From assembly GCA_964645585.1 (NCBI GenBank), contig CAZYAN010000026.1, forward strand, positions 1 through 59,761: 59,761 nucleotides of DNA. The letters run 5' to 3'. This DNA is from DATGSL01 sp964645585 (GTDB lineage: Bacteria; Verrucomicrobiota; Verrucomicrobiia; Opitutales; T3Sed10-336). The notes under the pieces are model-generated. The model was not told where the DNA came from, did not search any database, and worked only from the letters and a program-made list of their open reading frames with translations. The translations under genes were made by a program, and so were the position numbers. Shown in pieces: positions 1 to 7,792 of this stretch. Each line of letters opens with the position of its first letter. Position 1 is the first letter of the stretch.

Positions 1-14
1 AGTGTTGATTTCAT
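1..14 (-). CDS. Start of a gene running off the left edge (partial)
   Basis: A minus-strand ATG at 14-12 is preceded, five bases upstream, by a full-length Shine-Dalgarno sequence (AGGAGGTG read on the minus strand, about positions 18-26). Only four codons (M-K-S-T) lie inside the window, so the product cannot be named. The ribosome-binding site is the strongest seen in the window, which is the only reason to call a gene. If real, it continues leftward away from the lipoprotein gene at 194-643 and is probably the next gene downstream on the same strand. Confidence 0.45.
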
Positions 15-125
15 CACCACCTCCTATGGCACGATCGCAATAACCAAAACCTAACGGGTTCCCCCCGCCAAGGCAAGCGCGCAGCGTACACCCTTCGAGC
101 TTGCGAAATCGGCTGTTCAGCGACC

Positions 126-186
126 GTTCGTCTCGCCCCGGATTCGCGGGCAGCCAAACCGCCTCAGCTTCGGAGAGTCGAGCTGC
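126..186 (-). repeat. Dispersed intergenic repeat, copy A
   Basis: Read on the minus strand this segment begins with CTCGACTCTCCGAAGC (from about 181) and continues through a GAATCCGGGG...AGACGAAC block. It aligns over about 60 bases, with the same spacing, to the plus-strand copy at 36103-36163; a shorter version of the first block is at 19122-19160. The first block can fold, with CAGCT/AGCTG arms. It lies just upstream of the gene at the left edge and downstream of the lipoprotein gene. Confidence 0.55.
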
Positions 187-193
187 AGACCGT

Positions 194-643
194 TCACTCC
201 GCACGGACAATCAATACGGCTTTTCCGTCTTGAAATTCGACCCGGTCGCGCTCGGTTTCGACCGTTTGATACACGTCGACGTAGATCGGTTCGTACACGG
301 TCCGATGCGTTTTCGACTTCGGATCGAAATAAAAAACCGGTTCAAACCCGGCAAACCGTCGACCCGCAAAAGCCGATCGTCGGTCAAGATACGTCCAAAT
401 CTCCCGGTCGCCCGCCTCCGCCCGGCGCACACGTTTGACGTCAGGCGGCCCCCAGGCAATCGCCACCATCTCGCGCGTGAAACCAACCTCGATCCTCTCC
501 TCCCGAATCGCTTCCTGCACTTCCGGATCGAAGGCCGCGAAGACCTCGGCGTTCTCCTTGATCCGATCCTCTACCGTGCGGCAGCCCGCCAAAAACAGCA
601 GCAGCGCCGCGGCCGCTCGCCAGCAGACTTTCCGCCATTGCAT
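194..643 (-). CDS. Small putative lipoprotein, unknown function
   Basis: 149 residues from the ATG at 643; an upstream ATG at 685 would add a hydrophilic stretch before the signal peptide, so the inner start is preferred. A short basic start (MQWRK) leads into a hydrophobic segment ending in a lipobox, LAGC, so the mature protein should be lipid-anchored at a Cys around residue 20. The rest is soluble and charged, with a centre reading GFTREMVAIAWGPPD. That layout, 'turn on, then G-P-P-D', recalls SmpA/BamE-like small outer-membrane lipoproteins, where a similar 'G-x-P' block occurs. The resemblance is only by eye and no function is claimed. Confidence 0.7.
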   Translation of the reverse strand: MQWRKVCWRAAAALLLFLAGCRTVEDRIKENAEVFAAFDPEVQEAIREERIEVGFTREMVAIAWGPPDVKRVRRAEAGDREIWTYLDRRSAFAGRRFAGFEPVFYFDPKSKTHRTVYEPIYVDVYQTVETERDRVEFQDGKAVLIVRAE

Positions 644-772
644 GCTTTTTGTCCCGTCCATCCCGACCGTCTTTATGCTCAACAATCAGGCAACAATGGC
701 CCGCGTTCAACCCGCAATGTGAAGCCGCTCCAACCTGGTTGACCCGGCCATGAAACCCGGTATGTACGGACC

Positions 773-1033
773 ATGCTCTCTTCGAATTTCGTCATGGTCC
801 GGCGGGACCACGCCAGCGGTTCCGAATACCACGTTGTTTACTCCCAGCAGCCGCGATTCAGCATCGAAGTCGATCCTGCCTACAACCCGCTCGGAAAAGC
901 GGGCCAAGGTTTCATCAAACGGATTCGGATTAACAATTCCTGGAACGGCGACTATCACCGATGCCTCGCACTGGTCAGGGACGCCGAAGAATTTTATCGG
1001 CAAGCGATTCTTGAACGCGGCCACCGCCAGTAA
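773..1033 (+). CDS. Small conserved-looking protein, unknown function
   Basis: 86 residues; a second ATG at 794 would give 79. The frame is biased to G/C in third positions and the protein is of ordinary composition (YHVVYSQQPRFSIEVDPAYN..., GDYHRCLALVRDAEEFYRQA), unlike the opposite-strand reading of the same bases, which is rich in Arg and Gly and looks like a shadow. No signal peptide, membrane segment or recognised domain is visible. The C-terminal third is a probable amphipathic helix. It precedes the toroid-type protein on the same strand by about 160 bases and may or may not be co-transcribed with it. Confidence 0.6.
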   Translation: MLSSNFVMVRRDHASGSEYHVVYSQQPRFSIEVDPAYNPLGKAGQGFIKRIRINNSWNGDYHRCLALVRDAEEFYRQAILERGHRQ

Positions 1034-1196
1034 AAACGGCCCCGAAATCCGGCAGGAGCGACGCGTTTCCCAGGCCTTTTCGTCGAGATTGTTCCTGCCC
1101 TGAGGAATTCGCCCCCAATTTTCCTCATAAGCATTGACAACGCTTGCCGCGTCGCCGACAACTTTCCCTTTTCCGCCGCAACGCAGATCGAAATAC

Positions 1197-2954
1197 ATGC
1201 AGAGTTTCGCCGATCAATGTCTGGACATGGCCCGCTCAATGCTGGGTCACAACCTCGGTTCCATCAACGAAGATGGATCCATCACACCGGTAGAGGGGGA
1301 AAAGCCGCGGGTTGATGAATCCGGACACGCCGCGCTGGCCATCGGTGAATTCTACCGCGCGACCAGCGAGGTCACCCTGGATGGTTACGACCTCATCGAC
1401 CTCGCCGCCCGCCTGATCACCGCGCAGGCCTTCCGCGATCCTCCCGCTGAAAACGGCCTCGCCTACGCCGCGCTCGCCCTCCTCTCCTTCGGGCCTTCGA
1501 AAGAGCGCAATGCCGTCTGGGAACGCCTCGTCGAGCCGACGCGCGAGCGCCTCGACAAGCTTTTGCTCGCCCGCAGCGATTACGAGAACCACTGGCAGGC
1601 GTTCAACGTCGCCAAATCGGTCGCGCGCTACAGCATGGGCCTCTCGAAAAAGGACGAGACCGGCAAACTGATCGACCGTTTCCTCGAACGCATCCTCGCA
1701 CGGAGCTCGAACGGATTCGTCGACAACGCCAGCGAGGATTCCGCGGGCACCGGGATTTTCGACATCTACGGCATCCTGACCTTCGTCTTTATCCGCCAGT
1801 CGCTCCAGCTTCACGCGAACATCAACCTCCGCGAACGCAAACTGCCGAGTCTCCGCAGCCACGCCGAAAAGTACATTAAGATGCTGCCCGACATCACCCG
1901 CCAAGACGGTCTTGGCTGGGCGTACGGTGATGCGATCGGCGCCTACGGCCAGATGCACTGCATCAGCCTCTTGATGCAGTCGTTCCGCGACGGGTGGATC
2001 GCGCCCGACCAGCACGCCAAATATTTTGACGTCCTGCGCCGGCTCTTCGTCTACTTCTTTACCACCTATCTCGATCAGGAGCACGGGTATCTGGTGATCC
2101 GCGATGCGGAGCGCAACAGCATCGAACGCCATACCACCCGGATGGCCAACTTCGACGGCGCCCGCTACTTGAGCCAATGGTCGCGTCTGGCGCGGAGCAT
2201 CAAGCCGTCCTCGGCGACGAAGCCGGTGACGATCCAGCCCGGCGGCCGCTTCGTCATTTTCGATAAGTCGAACCGCAAAGAACAGGGGCTTTACGTCTAC
2301 AAGGATCCAGACTCCGGCCTGCACGTCCAGCTGCCGCTCGCCGGCGCCGCGGCGTTCAATTCGGACGCCCTCGCCTTCCCGCACTGCCCGGGGATCTTCG
2401 ATTGGCCGGTCGATGTTTACCTGCCGATTATGCTGCCCGAGCTGACGTTTGACAAACAAGCGTTTATTCCGGCGTTCTACGGGAAAAAATGCGTCACCGG
2501 TCTCGGTCCGCGCAATTCCTTCTACTGGCGTTACGAACAGCCCGAGCTGATCACCAACGAGCAAAAAATCGTCCCGGGGATCGGCACCTGCAAGGTCAGC
2601 TGGACCTTCACCGGAAAGAAGATCGTCAGCGAATTCGCGTTCACGGTTAAAAACAATATTCAGCTCGAACAGTTCCGCTACGCCTTTGTGCTCGGCGCGC
2701 CTCACACCCGCTATCGCGCCGCCGGCACGCTGTCGCTCGGGCCGCAGGGACTCGGCTGCGAGGTGCTGAAGGATGATTTTCAAGGAAATTGGCAGGCAAC
2801 CGAGGTGGTGACGGATGATCCCGGCTATCGGTCGCTGTATGGAAAAATCCATTACATCCAGATGCTGCGTCGCGACCACCCGCTCATCATGCGGGTCAAT
2901 CAGGTCTACAAGCTGATTGTCTCGTTTGATCCCGACATCCAGCGGGACGAGTGA
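1197..2954 (+). CDS. Putative alpha/alpha-toroid protein, unknown function
   Basis: 585 residues from the ATG at 1197 (an in-frame ATG at 1134 adds a low-complexity Pro/Thr/Phe leader and is less likely). No signal peptide is seen, so it is probably cytoplasmic. The first about 330 residues are helical with repeated aromatic/Trp motifs (ENHWQAFNVAKS, DGLGWAYGDAIGAYGQMH), like the helical barrels of DUF2264-type proteins and polysaccharide lyases or unsaturated glucuronyl hydrolases. The remaining about 240 residues are beta-rich, as in the sandwich domain that follows such barrels. This suggests carbohydrate processing, but no catalytic residue can be assigned with confidence. It ends 21 bases before hisF and is likely in the same transcript, without an obvious histidine-pathway link. 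Confidence 0.8.
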   Translation: MQSFADQCLDMARSMLGHNLGSINEDGSITPVEGEKPRVDESGHAALAIGEFYRATSEVTLDGYDLIDLAARLITAQAFRDPPAENGLAYAALALLSFGPSKERNAVWERLVEPTRERLDKLLLARSDYENHWQAFNVAKSVARYSMGLSKKDETGKLIDRFLERILARSSNGFVDNASEDSAGTGIFDIYGILTFVFIRQSLQLHANINLRERKLPSLRSHAEKYIKMLPDITRQDGLGWAYGDAIGAYGQMHCISLLMQSFRDGWIAPDQHAKYFDVLRRLFVYFFTTYLDQEHGYLVIRDAERNSIERHTTRMANFDGARYLSQWSRLARSIKPSSATKPVTIQPGGRFVIFDKSNRKEQGLYVYKDPDSGLHVQLPLAGAAAFNSDALAFPHCPGIFDWPVDVYLPIMLPELTFDKQAFIPAFYGKKCVTGLGPRNSFYWRYEQPELITNEQKIVPGIGTCKVSWTFTGKKIVSEFAFTVKNNIQLEQFRYAFVLGAPHTRYRAAGTLSLGPQGLGCEVLKDDFQGNWQATEVVTDDPGYRSLYGKIHYIQMLRRDHPLIMRVNQVYKLIVSFDPDIQRDE

Positions 2955-2975
2955 CGGCCTCCGATGTCGCCAGCG

Positions 2976-3737
2976 ATGCTCTCCCGCCGCATTATTCCGT
3001 GCCTCGACGTAAACGCTGGACGCGTTGTCAAAGGCGTCCAGTTTCAAGAGCTCCGTGATGCCGGCGATCCCGTCGACTGTGCCAGGGCTTACCAGGAACA
3101 GGGTGCCGATGAACTCGTTTTTCTCGACATTACCGCTTCGAGCGAGGAACGCGAAATCATGCACCGAGTCGTCGCCGACACGGCCTCCCAATGTTTCATG
3201 CCGCTGACGGTCGGCGGCGGACTGCGGTCCGTGGAGAATATTCGGGAAATGCTCAACGCCGGCGCCGATAAGGTCAGCCTGAACACCGCGGCCATTCTCG
3301 ATCCGAACCTTGTGCGCGACGCGGCGAGGAAGTTCGGCAACCAGTGCATCGTTGTCGCAATCGACGCGAAGCGCGAACTGGACGGCGCCGGCTGGCGCGT
3401 CTACACCCACGGCGGCCGCAAGGCTACCTCCCTCGACGCCGTGGAATGGGCCAAGGAGGTTGCTTCCCTCGGCGCTGGTGAAATACTTCTGACAAGCATG
3501 GACGCCGACGGCACCCAGGCAGGTTACGACGTCGAATTGACCCGGCGCGTCAGCGACGCGGTGACGATCCCGGTGATCGCGTCCGGCGGCGCCGGCAAGC
3601 TTGAGCATTTCCGGGATGTTTTGACGGAAGGACACGCGAGCGCAGTCTTGGCCGCCTCCCTCTTCCACTTCGGCACGTACACGATCCCCCAAGTCAAAAA
3701 ATACCTCGCCGAACAGTCGATCCCGGTCCGCCTGTAG
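2976..3737 (+). CDS. hisF: Imidazole glycerol phosphate synthase, cyclase subunit
   Basis: 253 residues. HisF is the (beta/alpha)8 cyclase half of the HisHF enzyme and converts PRFAR plus ammonia into imidazole glycerol phosphate and AICAR in histidine synthesis. The hallmark start RRIIPCLDVNAGRVVKG is present; its Asp is one of the two catalytic acids, and the second lies in the segment ILLTSMDADGTQAGYD. The phosphate-gripping loops TVGGGLRS and IASGGAGK are intact. The ATG at 2976 gives the usual family start (MLxxRIIPCLDV); the in-frame ATG at 2964 adds four residues. No hisH or other his gene is in the window, so the pathway is scattered. AICAR links it to purine synthesis (purM is also here). 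Confidence 0.97.
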   Translation: MLSRRIIPCLDVNAGRVVKGVQFQELRDAGDPVDCARAYQEQGADELVFLDITASSEEREIMHRVVADTASQCFMPLTVGGGLRSVENIREMLNAGADKVSLNTAAILDPNLVRDAARKFGNQCIVVAIDAKRELDGAGWRVYTHGGRKATSLDAVEWAKEVASLGAGEILLTSMDADGTQAGYDVELTRRVSDAVTIPVIASGGAGKLEHFRDVLTEGHASAVLAASLFHFGTYTIPQVKKYLAEQSIPVRL

Positions 3738-3773
3738 CAGACGCGCAGGTTTGCGCGGGCTGGGAGCCGGTAG

Positions 3774-3815
3774 ATCAGGGGTTCAGCCCCCTTTTTCGGA
3801 GGCGCTGAAGCGCCA
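3774..3815. repeat. Two short intergenic hairpins after hisF
   Basis: Two adjacent inverted repeats follow hisF: GGGG-TTCA-GCCCC and GGCGCT-GA-AGCGCC. The first is followed by a plus-strand T-run (CCCCCTTTTT), so together they could terminate hisF. They resemble the tight-loop hairpins at about 16520-16575 and 23717-23732. Confidence 0.4.
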
Positions 3816-3854
3816 AGGCGTCCAACGTCCCGACGATAGCCGCGGAACTGGCAA

Positions 3855-4068
3855 TCAGCCATTCCCAGCAAGGGCTTCGAGAACGGTCAGACGCGCCGAA
3901 GGATCACGCTGGTCGCGGGAGATCGCGTCGCCGTGGAAGCCGCCATAGATGGCCACGCCTGGAGGCATCGAGAAAGACGAAGAACTCGATAGGCCGGGCA
4001 GCGAGGCCGCCTCCGAAGCCCGCGGCGAAATTGCCGACTACAATTACGTCGTTGAGTGTGAGGACGAC
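3855..4068 (-). pseudogene. Relics of a beta-helix (polymorphic outer-membrane-like) surface protein
   Basis: Two short stretches look like debris of a secreted right-handed beta-helix protein. In one minus-strand frame, about 4068-3991, the text TLNDVIVVGNFAAGFGGGLA matches the 'N-x-A-x-x-G-G-G' repeat of such proteins. In another minus-strand frame, 3968-3855, the text MPPGVAIYGGFHGD followed by SRDQRDPSA matches the entry segment, typically 'GV-x-IYGGF...RDP'. The two are in different frames and in reversed order relative to intact proteins, and stops lie between them. The stretch 3738-4122 contains no better gene. Confidence 0.4.
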
Positions 4069-4070
4069 CC

Positions 4071-4115
4071 AAAATCCAAATTTAAAATTTAAAATCGAAA
4101 ATCGAAAATGAAATT
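4071..4115. repeat. AT-rich iterated motif
   Basis: A low-GC run built of repeats of about seven bases, such as AAAATCG, AAAATTT and AAATCCA, stands out in GC-rich surroundings. It lies directly after the stop of the minus-strand EVE gene (4123). A second block of the same kind, 17886-17913, lies directly after the minus-strand purM. Confidence 0.6.
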
Positions 4116-4122
4116 CCCTCAC

Positions 4123-4530
4123 TCACTTCCCCGCCAGCCGGACGATCGTCTCGAATTCGGATTTTGTGAGCGGCATGACCGAGAGACGGCTCTGCCGGAT
4201 CAGGGCAATGTCCTGGAGCTCCGCAACCTGCTTGATTTCGTCGAGTGAAACCGGACGCGGGAGCGCCTTTACGGGGGCGATTTCAACCGCATCCCACCGC
4301 GGATCGTCGGTCGTTGGATCCGGAAACGCCTTCTTGACCACCTTGGCGATGCCGACGACCTCGCGCGGCTTGACGCTGTGATAAAACAGCACCTTGTCGC
4401 CGATTTGCATCTGCCGGAGATTGTTTCTCGCCTGATAATTGCGGACGCCGTCCCAGACCGTTTTTCCATCCCGCTCAAGATCGTGCCACGAATACGCTTC
4501 CGGTTCCTGCTTCACCAGCCAGTGGTTCAT
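4123..4530 (-). CDS. EVE-domain protein (YTH-like modified-base reader)
   Basis: 135 residues from the ATG at 4530; a longer reading to 4695 adds 55 residues of poor composition and is rejected. The whole protein is one EVE domain, a PUA/YTH-related fold thought to bind modified bases in nucleic acid. Family signatures: the start MNHWLVKQEPEAYSW, the central VWDGVRNYQARNNLRQMQIGD, then KVLFYHSVKP with REVVGIAKVVK, and a closing QSRLSVMPL segment. This is the length of bacterial homologues of the human protein THYN1. It is divergent from the SGNH hydrolase gene, with about 160 bases between the starts. The physiological role in bacteria is unsettled. Confidence 0.93.
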   Translation of the reverse strand: MNHWLVKQEPEAYSWHDLERDGKTVWDGVRNYQARNNLRQMQIGDKVLFYHSVKPREVVGIAKVVKKAFPDPTTDDPRWDAVEIAPVKALPRPVSLDEIKQVAELQDIALIRQSRLSVMPLTKSEFETIVRLAGK

Positions 4531-4693
4531 GCGAAAAGAGTAGAATGCCTTCGCGGCCGGGCAAGAGTGAACTCGCGGAGCGCGTGCCCCGGCGATAACG
4601 GCCGGATCGAGCCGCACCGAAAGGCGCGAAAAATCGTCGGGGCCCGCGCAATTTCCTTTGCTAACGGCAGCCGTCGTCTTACGGTTCCCGAAC

Positions 4694-5365
4694 ATGAGAA
4701 TGTCTCACCTTCTTTTGCTTTGCGGACTCCCCGCGGTGGCGACTTTTGCCGTCGCCGACCCTCGCCCGCCATCCCACTGGGAAAAGGCGATCGCCGCTTT
4801 CACGGAAGCCGATAGCAAAGAGCCGCCCCCGCAAAACGCCGTCCTTTTTATCGGCAGCTCAAGCATTCGCGGCTGGCGCACGGTTCAGCGGGATTTTCCG
4901 GAATACGACGTGATCAACCGCGGCTTTGGCGGCTCGACGATTGCCGACAGTATCGCGTATGCCGATAAAATTGTCCTCCCTTACAAACCGTCGACCATCA
5001 TCTTTTATGCGGGTGAAAACGATTTGAACGCGGGGCTGACGCCTCAACAGGTCGCCGAAGATTTCCGGGAATTCGTCCGGATCGTTCACGAAGAGTTGCC
5101 CGAAACGCGGATCGCTTTCGTGTCGATGAAACCAAGTCCGCGCCGGGCCGCGCTGATTGAAAAGCAGCGAATTGGAAATGAATTGATCCGGGAATTCGCC
5201 AGCCAGACCAAGAATGTGGATTACATCGACGTCTTCCACCCGATGTTAAACTCTGAAGGCGCCGCGCGCCAGGAACTGTTTTCCTCAGACAACCTTCATT
5301 TAAATGAAGAAGGTTATAAGCTCTGGAAAAAGATCATCGGCCCTTACTTGAAGAGCGTCCGCTAA
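4694..5365 (+). CDS. Secreted SGNH/GDSL-family hydrolase
   Basis: 223 residues from the ATG at 4694 (another ATG at 4700). A signal peptide (MRMSHLLLLCGLPAVATFAVA) predicts export. All SGNH blocks are present: block I VLFIGSSSIRGW with the nucleophilic Ser near residue 56, block II INRGFGGSTI with the oxyanion Gly, block III AGENDLNAG with the Asn, and block V DNLHLNEEGY with the catalytic Asp and His. This form, with GSSS in block I, is common in the acylhydrolases and carbohydrate esterases of Verrucomicrobia and Planctomycetes. The substrate could be an acetylated sugar or a lipid; the sequence does not say which. xseB follows 125 bases downstream. Confidence 0.9.
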   Translation: MRMSHLLLLCGLPAVATFAVADPRPPSHWEKAIAAFTEADSKEPPPQNAVLFIGSSSIRGWRTVQRDFPEYDVINRGFGGSTIADSIAYADKIVLPYKPSTIIFYAGENDLNAGLTPQQVAEDFREFVRIVHEELPETRIAFVSMKPSPRRAALIEKQRIGNELIREFASQTKNVDYIDVFHPMLNSEGAARQELFSSDNLHLNEEGYKLWKKIIGPYLKSVR

Positions 5366-5490
5366 TGCGGGAGGCGAACTGGACCGGTCGAGGCCCAAAA
5401 CCCCTGTTGATGCGTCGATCCATCTGAGCGCCAGCGGTGTGCCGCAAAAGATTCGGTTGAAATAAGCTCCGCCTCTGCCATCGTAGAACC

Positions 5491-5742
5491 GTGGAAGATT
5501 CCAGCGAAAAAGTGCCAAATGATCTTACTTTCGAGCGTGCGCTCGAGCGTCTGGAAGAGATCGTCGAAGCGATGGAAGAAGGAGAGATTTCCCTCGAAGA
5601 ACTGCTGCAACGGTATGAGGAAGGCAACAAACTCCTGAAGGTATGCAACCAGCGGCTTCGCGACGCCGAACTGAAGATCGAGGTACTCAAAAAGAGCGGC
5701 GACAGTGAAAGCCTGTCTCCGCTTGAGACGGACCCTTCCTGA
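5491..5742 (+). CDS. xseB: Exodeoxyribonuclease VII small subunit
   Basis: 83 residues starting at a GTG. XseB binds the large subunit XseA and is needed for degradation of single-stranded DNA to short oligonucleotides. The family core LTFERALERLEEIVEAMEEG, then SLEELLQRYEEGNKLLKVC, forms a helical hairpin and is complete; the acidic tail is variable. It is followed by dxs 60 bases later on the same strand, an arrangement seen in many bacteria, so co-transcription is likely. xseA is not in the window. Confidence 0.93.
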   Translation: MEDSSEKVPNDLTFERALERLEEIVEAMEEGEISLEELLQRYEEGNKLLKVCNQRLRDAELKIEVLKKSGDSESLSPLETDPS

Positions 5743-5802
5743 TCCTTTGCCCCGCCAGACTCGCCGCCACCTTTTTCAGATTAAGCCTCAGAAACGCGTT
5801 TT

Positions 5803-7737
5803 ATGGCCGACCAAGCTCGCACACCCGGTATCCTTCCCGCCATTCACGGACCAGACGACCTGAAGAAGCTGCCTCTCGATCAGCTTCCGCTTCTTGCCGC
5901 GGAAATTCGCGAAGAAATTCTTGCGGTCACGTCCGTCAATGGCGGCCATGTCGGCCCGAACTTGGGAGTTGTTGAGCTGACAATCGCCCTCCACCGGGTT
6001 TTTTCGACCCCGAAAGATCAGTTCGTTTTCGATGTCTCGCACCAAGGATATGTTCATAAACTCCTGACGGGGCGCCAGGGCGAACAGTTTCAAAAGATCC
6101 GCAAAGGCGGGGGGCTCAGTGGATTTTTGACACGATCGGAGAGCGAACACGACAGCTGGGGCGCCGGTCACGCCGGAACCGCCCTCTCCGCCGCGCTCGG
6201 CATGGCAACTGCTCGCGACCTGCGCGGGTCCGATGAACACGTGGCTGCGATCATTGGCGACGCCGCCCTCACCTGCGGGATTACCATGGAGGCGCTCAAC
6301 AACATCGCCGCATGCACGAAGCGCCTGATCGTGATTCTCAACGACAATGAGTGGTCCATCGCGCGCAATGTCGGCGCCTTATCCAAATATCTGACCGAGC
6401 TGATCACAAATCCGGTGTACAACCGCCTCCACGAAGATCTCGGCTCCTTCCTTCGCAAGGTCCCCGGCGGCGACTCGATTATCCGGATGGGTTCCAAGGC
6501 CAAGCACAGCGCGAAAAACATCGTCGCGCCGGCCAGCCTCTTTGAGAAATACGGGGTCCGCTACCTCGGACCAGTCGACGGGCACGACATTCCGCTCCTG
6601 ATCAAAAACCTCGAGTTCGCTCGTGAAGCCGATGAACCGGTTTTTCTTCACGTCATCACAACCAAGGGTCGGGGCTACGACGTAGCGATCCAGCATCCAG
6701 AGAAATTTCACGGCACCAGTCCGTTCGACATCGCCACCGGCCGAAGCCGGTCCTCCCGCGGCAGCGGAACACCGCCCAATTACCAGGACGTCTTCGGAGA
6801 CGCCCTCGTCGGTTTCGCCGCCAAGGACAAACGCATCGTCGGCATCACCGCCGCCATGCCGTCCGGGACAGGATTGTCTAAGCTCGCGCAGGAAGCTCCG
6901 GAGCAGTTCTTTGATGTCGGCATTGCCGAGGAACACGCGGTTCTTTTCGCCGGCGGACTTGCAACCAAAGGCTTTCACCCGGTCTGCGCAATTTACAGCA
7001 CATTCCTCCAGCGGGCGTTTGACCCGATCATTCATGATATCTGCCTGCAGAATCTGCCCGTAACGTTCGCGCTCGACCGCGCCGGCCTCTCTCCCAATGA
7101 CGGCCCGACCCATCACGGTCTTTTTGACCTCGCCTACCTCCGCTGCGTGCCGAACGCGATTGTGATGCAGCCGCGGCACGAAGATGAGCTGGTCGATATG
7201 CTCCATACGTGCCTGGCAACACCTTCGCCGACGTTTATCCGCTACCCGCGCGGCGCCGCCGAAGGAGTCAAAATCAAGCAACAGCCGAAACCCGTCGAAA
7301 TCGGCCGCGCGGAAGTTTTGGCCGATGGAAACGACGCCGCTATTTGGGCCCTCGGTCCGATGGTGAGCGATGCCCTGAACATCGCCGAACGTCTCAGGGA
7401 AGAAGACGGCGCGCGCGTGGCGGTCGTGAACGCGCGTTTCGTGAAACCGCTCGACCGCGAACTTCTCCTTCAGCACGCCGCGGAAAAATCACTCCTGATT
7501 ACCATGGAAGATCACGTGCTGGCCGGCGGTTTTGGCAGCGCGGTCTTGGAAACGCTCGTCGACGCCGGCTGCCCGATTCCTGTTCTCCGGATCGGCTGGC
7601 CCGACCGCTTCATCGAGCATGGCTCATCGGTCGACGAACTTCGGGAGGCGCACGGCCTTTCACTCGACACGATTTATCACAAGATCCGCGAGCGTCTCAC
7701 CGCCCAGAAGCCCGAATCGGTCCCGATCCAGTCGTAA
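5803..7737 (+). CDS. dxs: 1-deoxy-D-xylulose-5-phosphate synthase
   Basis: 644 residues, full length. DXS is the thiamine-diphosphate enzyme that joins pyruvate and glyceraldehyde 3-phosphate in the first step of the MEP isoprenoid pathway. Visible signatures: the N-terminal GGHVGPNLGVVELTIALH with its catalytic His, FDVSHQGYVHKLLTGR, the diphosphate/Mg motif GDAALTCGITMEALNN...NDNEWSI (a GD-to-N spacing), then the second half with DVGIAEEHAV, where the Glu activates the cofactor, and DRAGLSPNDGPTHHG. dxr and ispG, later steps of the same pathway, are at 43.3 and 46.0 kb. A short GGGAG/CTCCC hairpin follows the stop at about 7748. Confidence 0.98.
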   Translation: MADQARTPGILPAIHGPDDLKKLPLDQLPLLAAEIREEILAVTSVNGGHVGPNLGVVELTIALHRVFSTPKDQFVFDVSHQGYVHKLLTGRQGEQFQKIRKGGGLSGFLTRSESEHDSWGAGHAGTALSAALGMATARDLRGSDEHVAAIIGDAALTCGITMEALNNIAACTKRLIVILNDNEWSIARNVGALSKYLTELITNPVYNRLHEDLGSFLRKVPGGDSIIRMGSKAKHSAKNIVAPASLFEKYGVRYLGPVDGHDIPLLIKNLEFAREADEPVFLHVITTKGRGYDVAIQHPEKFHGTSPFDIATGRSRSSRGSGTPPNYQDVFGDALVGFAAKDKRIVGITAAMPSGTGLSKLAQEAPEQFFDVGIAEEHAVLFAGGLATKGFHPVCAIYSTFLQRAFDPIIHDICLQNLPVTFALDRAGLSPNDGPTHHGLFDLAYLRCVPNAIVMQPRHEDELVDMLHTCLATPSPTFIRYPRGAAEGVKIKQQPKPVEIGRAEVLADGNDAAIWALGPMVSDALNIAERLREEDGARVAVVNARFVKPLDRELLLQHAAEKSLLITMEDHVLAGGFGSAVLETLVDAGCPIPVLRIGWPDRFIEHGSSVDELREAHGLSLDTIYHKIRERLTAQKPESVPIQS

Positions 7738-7792
7738 GACCCCGCGGGAGTGCCGGTGCTCCCTGCTGCTCCATTACCAACAGTCATGATTC

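Noticed and set aside
707..1198. 163-codon open frame on the minus strand
   Set aside because: The opposite strand (773-1033) has the more protein-like reading; this one looks like its shadow.
1236..3692. 818-codon open frame on the minus strand
   Set aside because: It lies wholly opposite the toroid-type gene and hisF, and is an artefact of GC-biased third positions in those genes.
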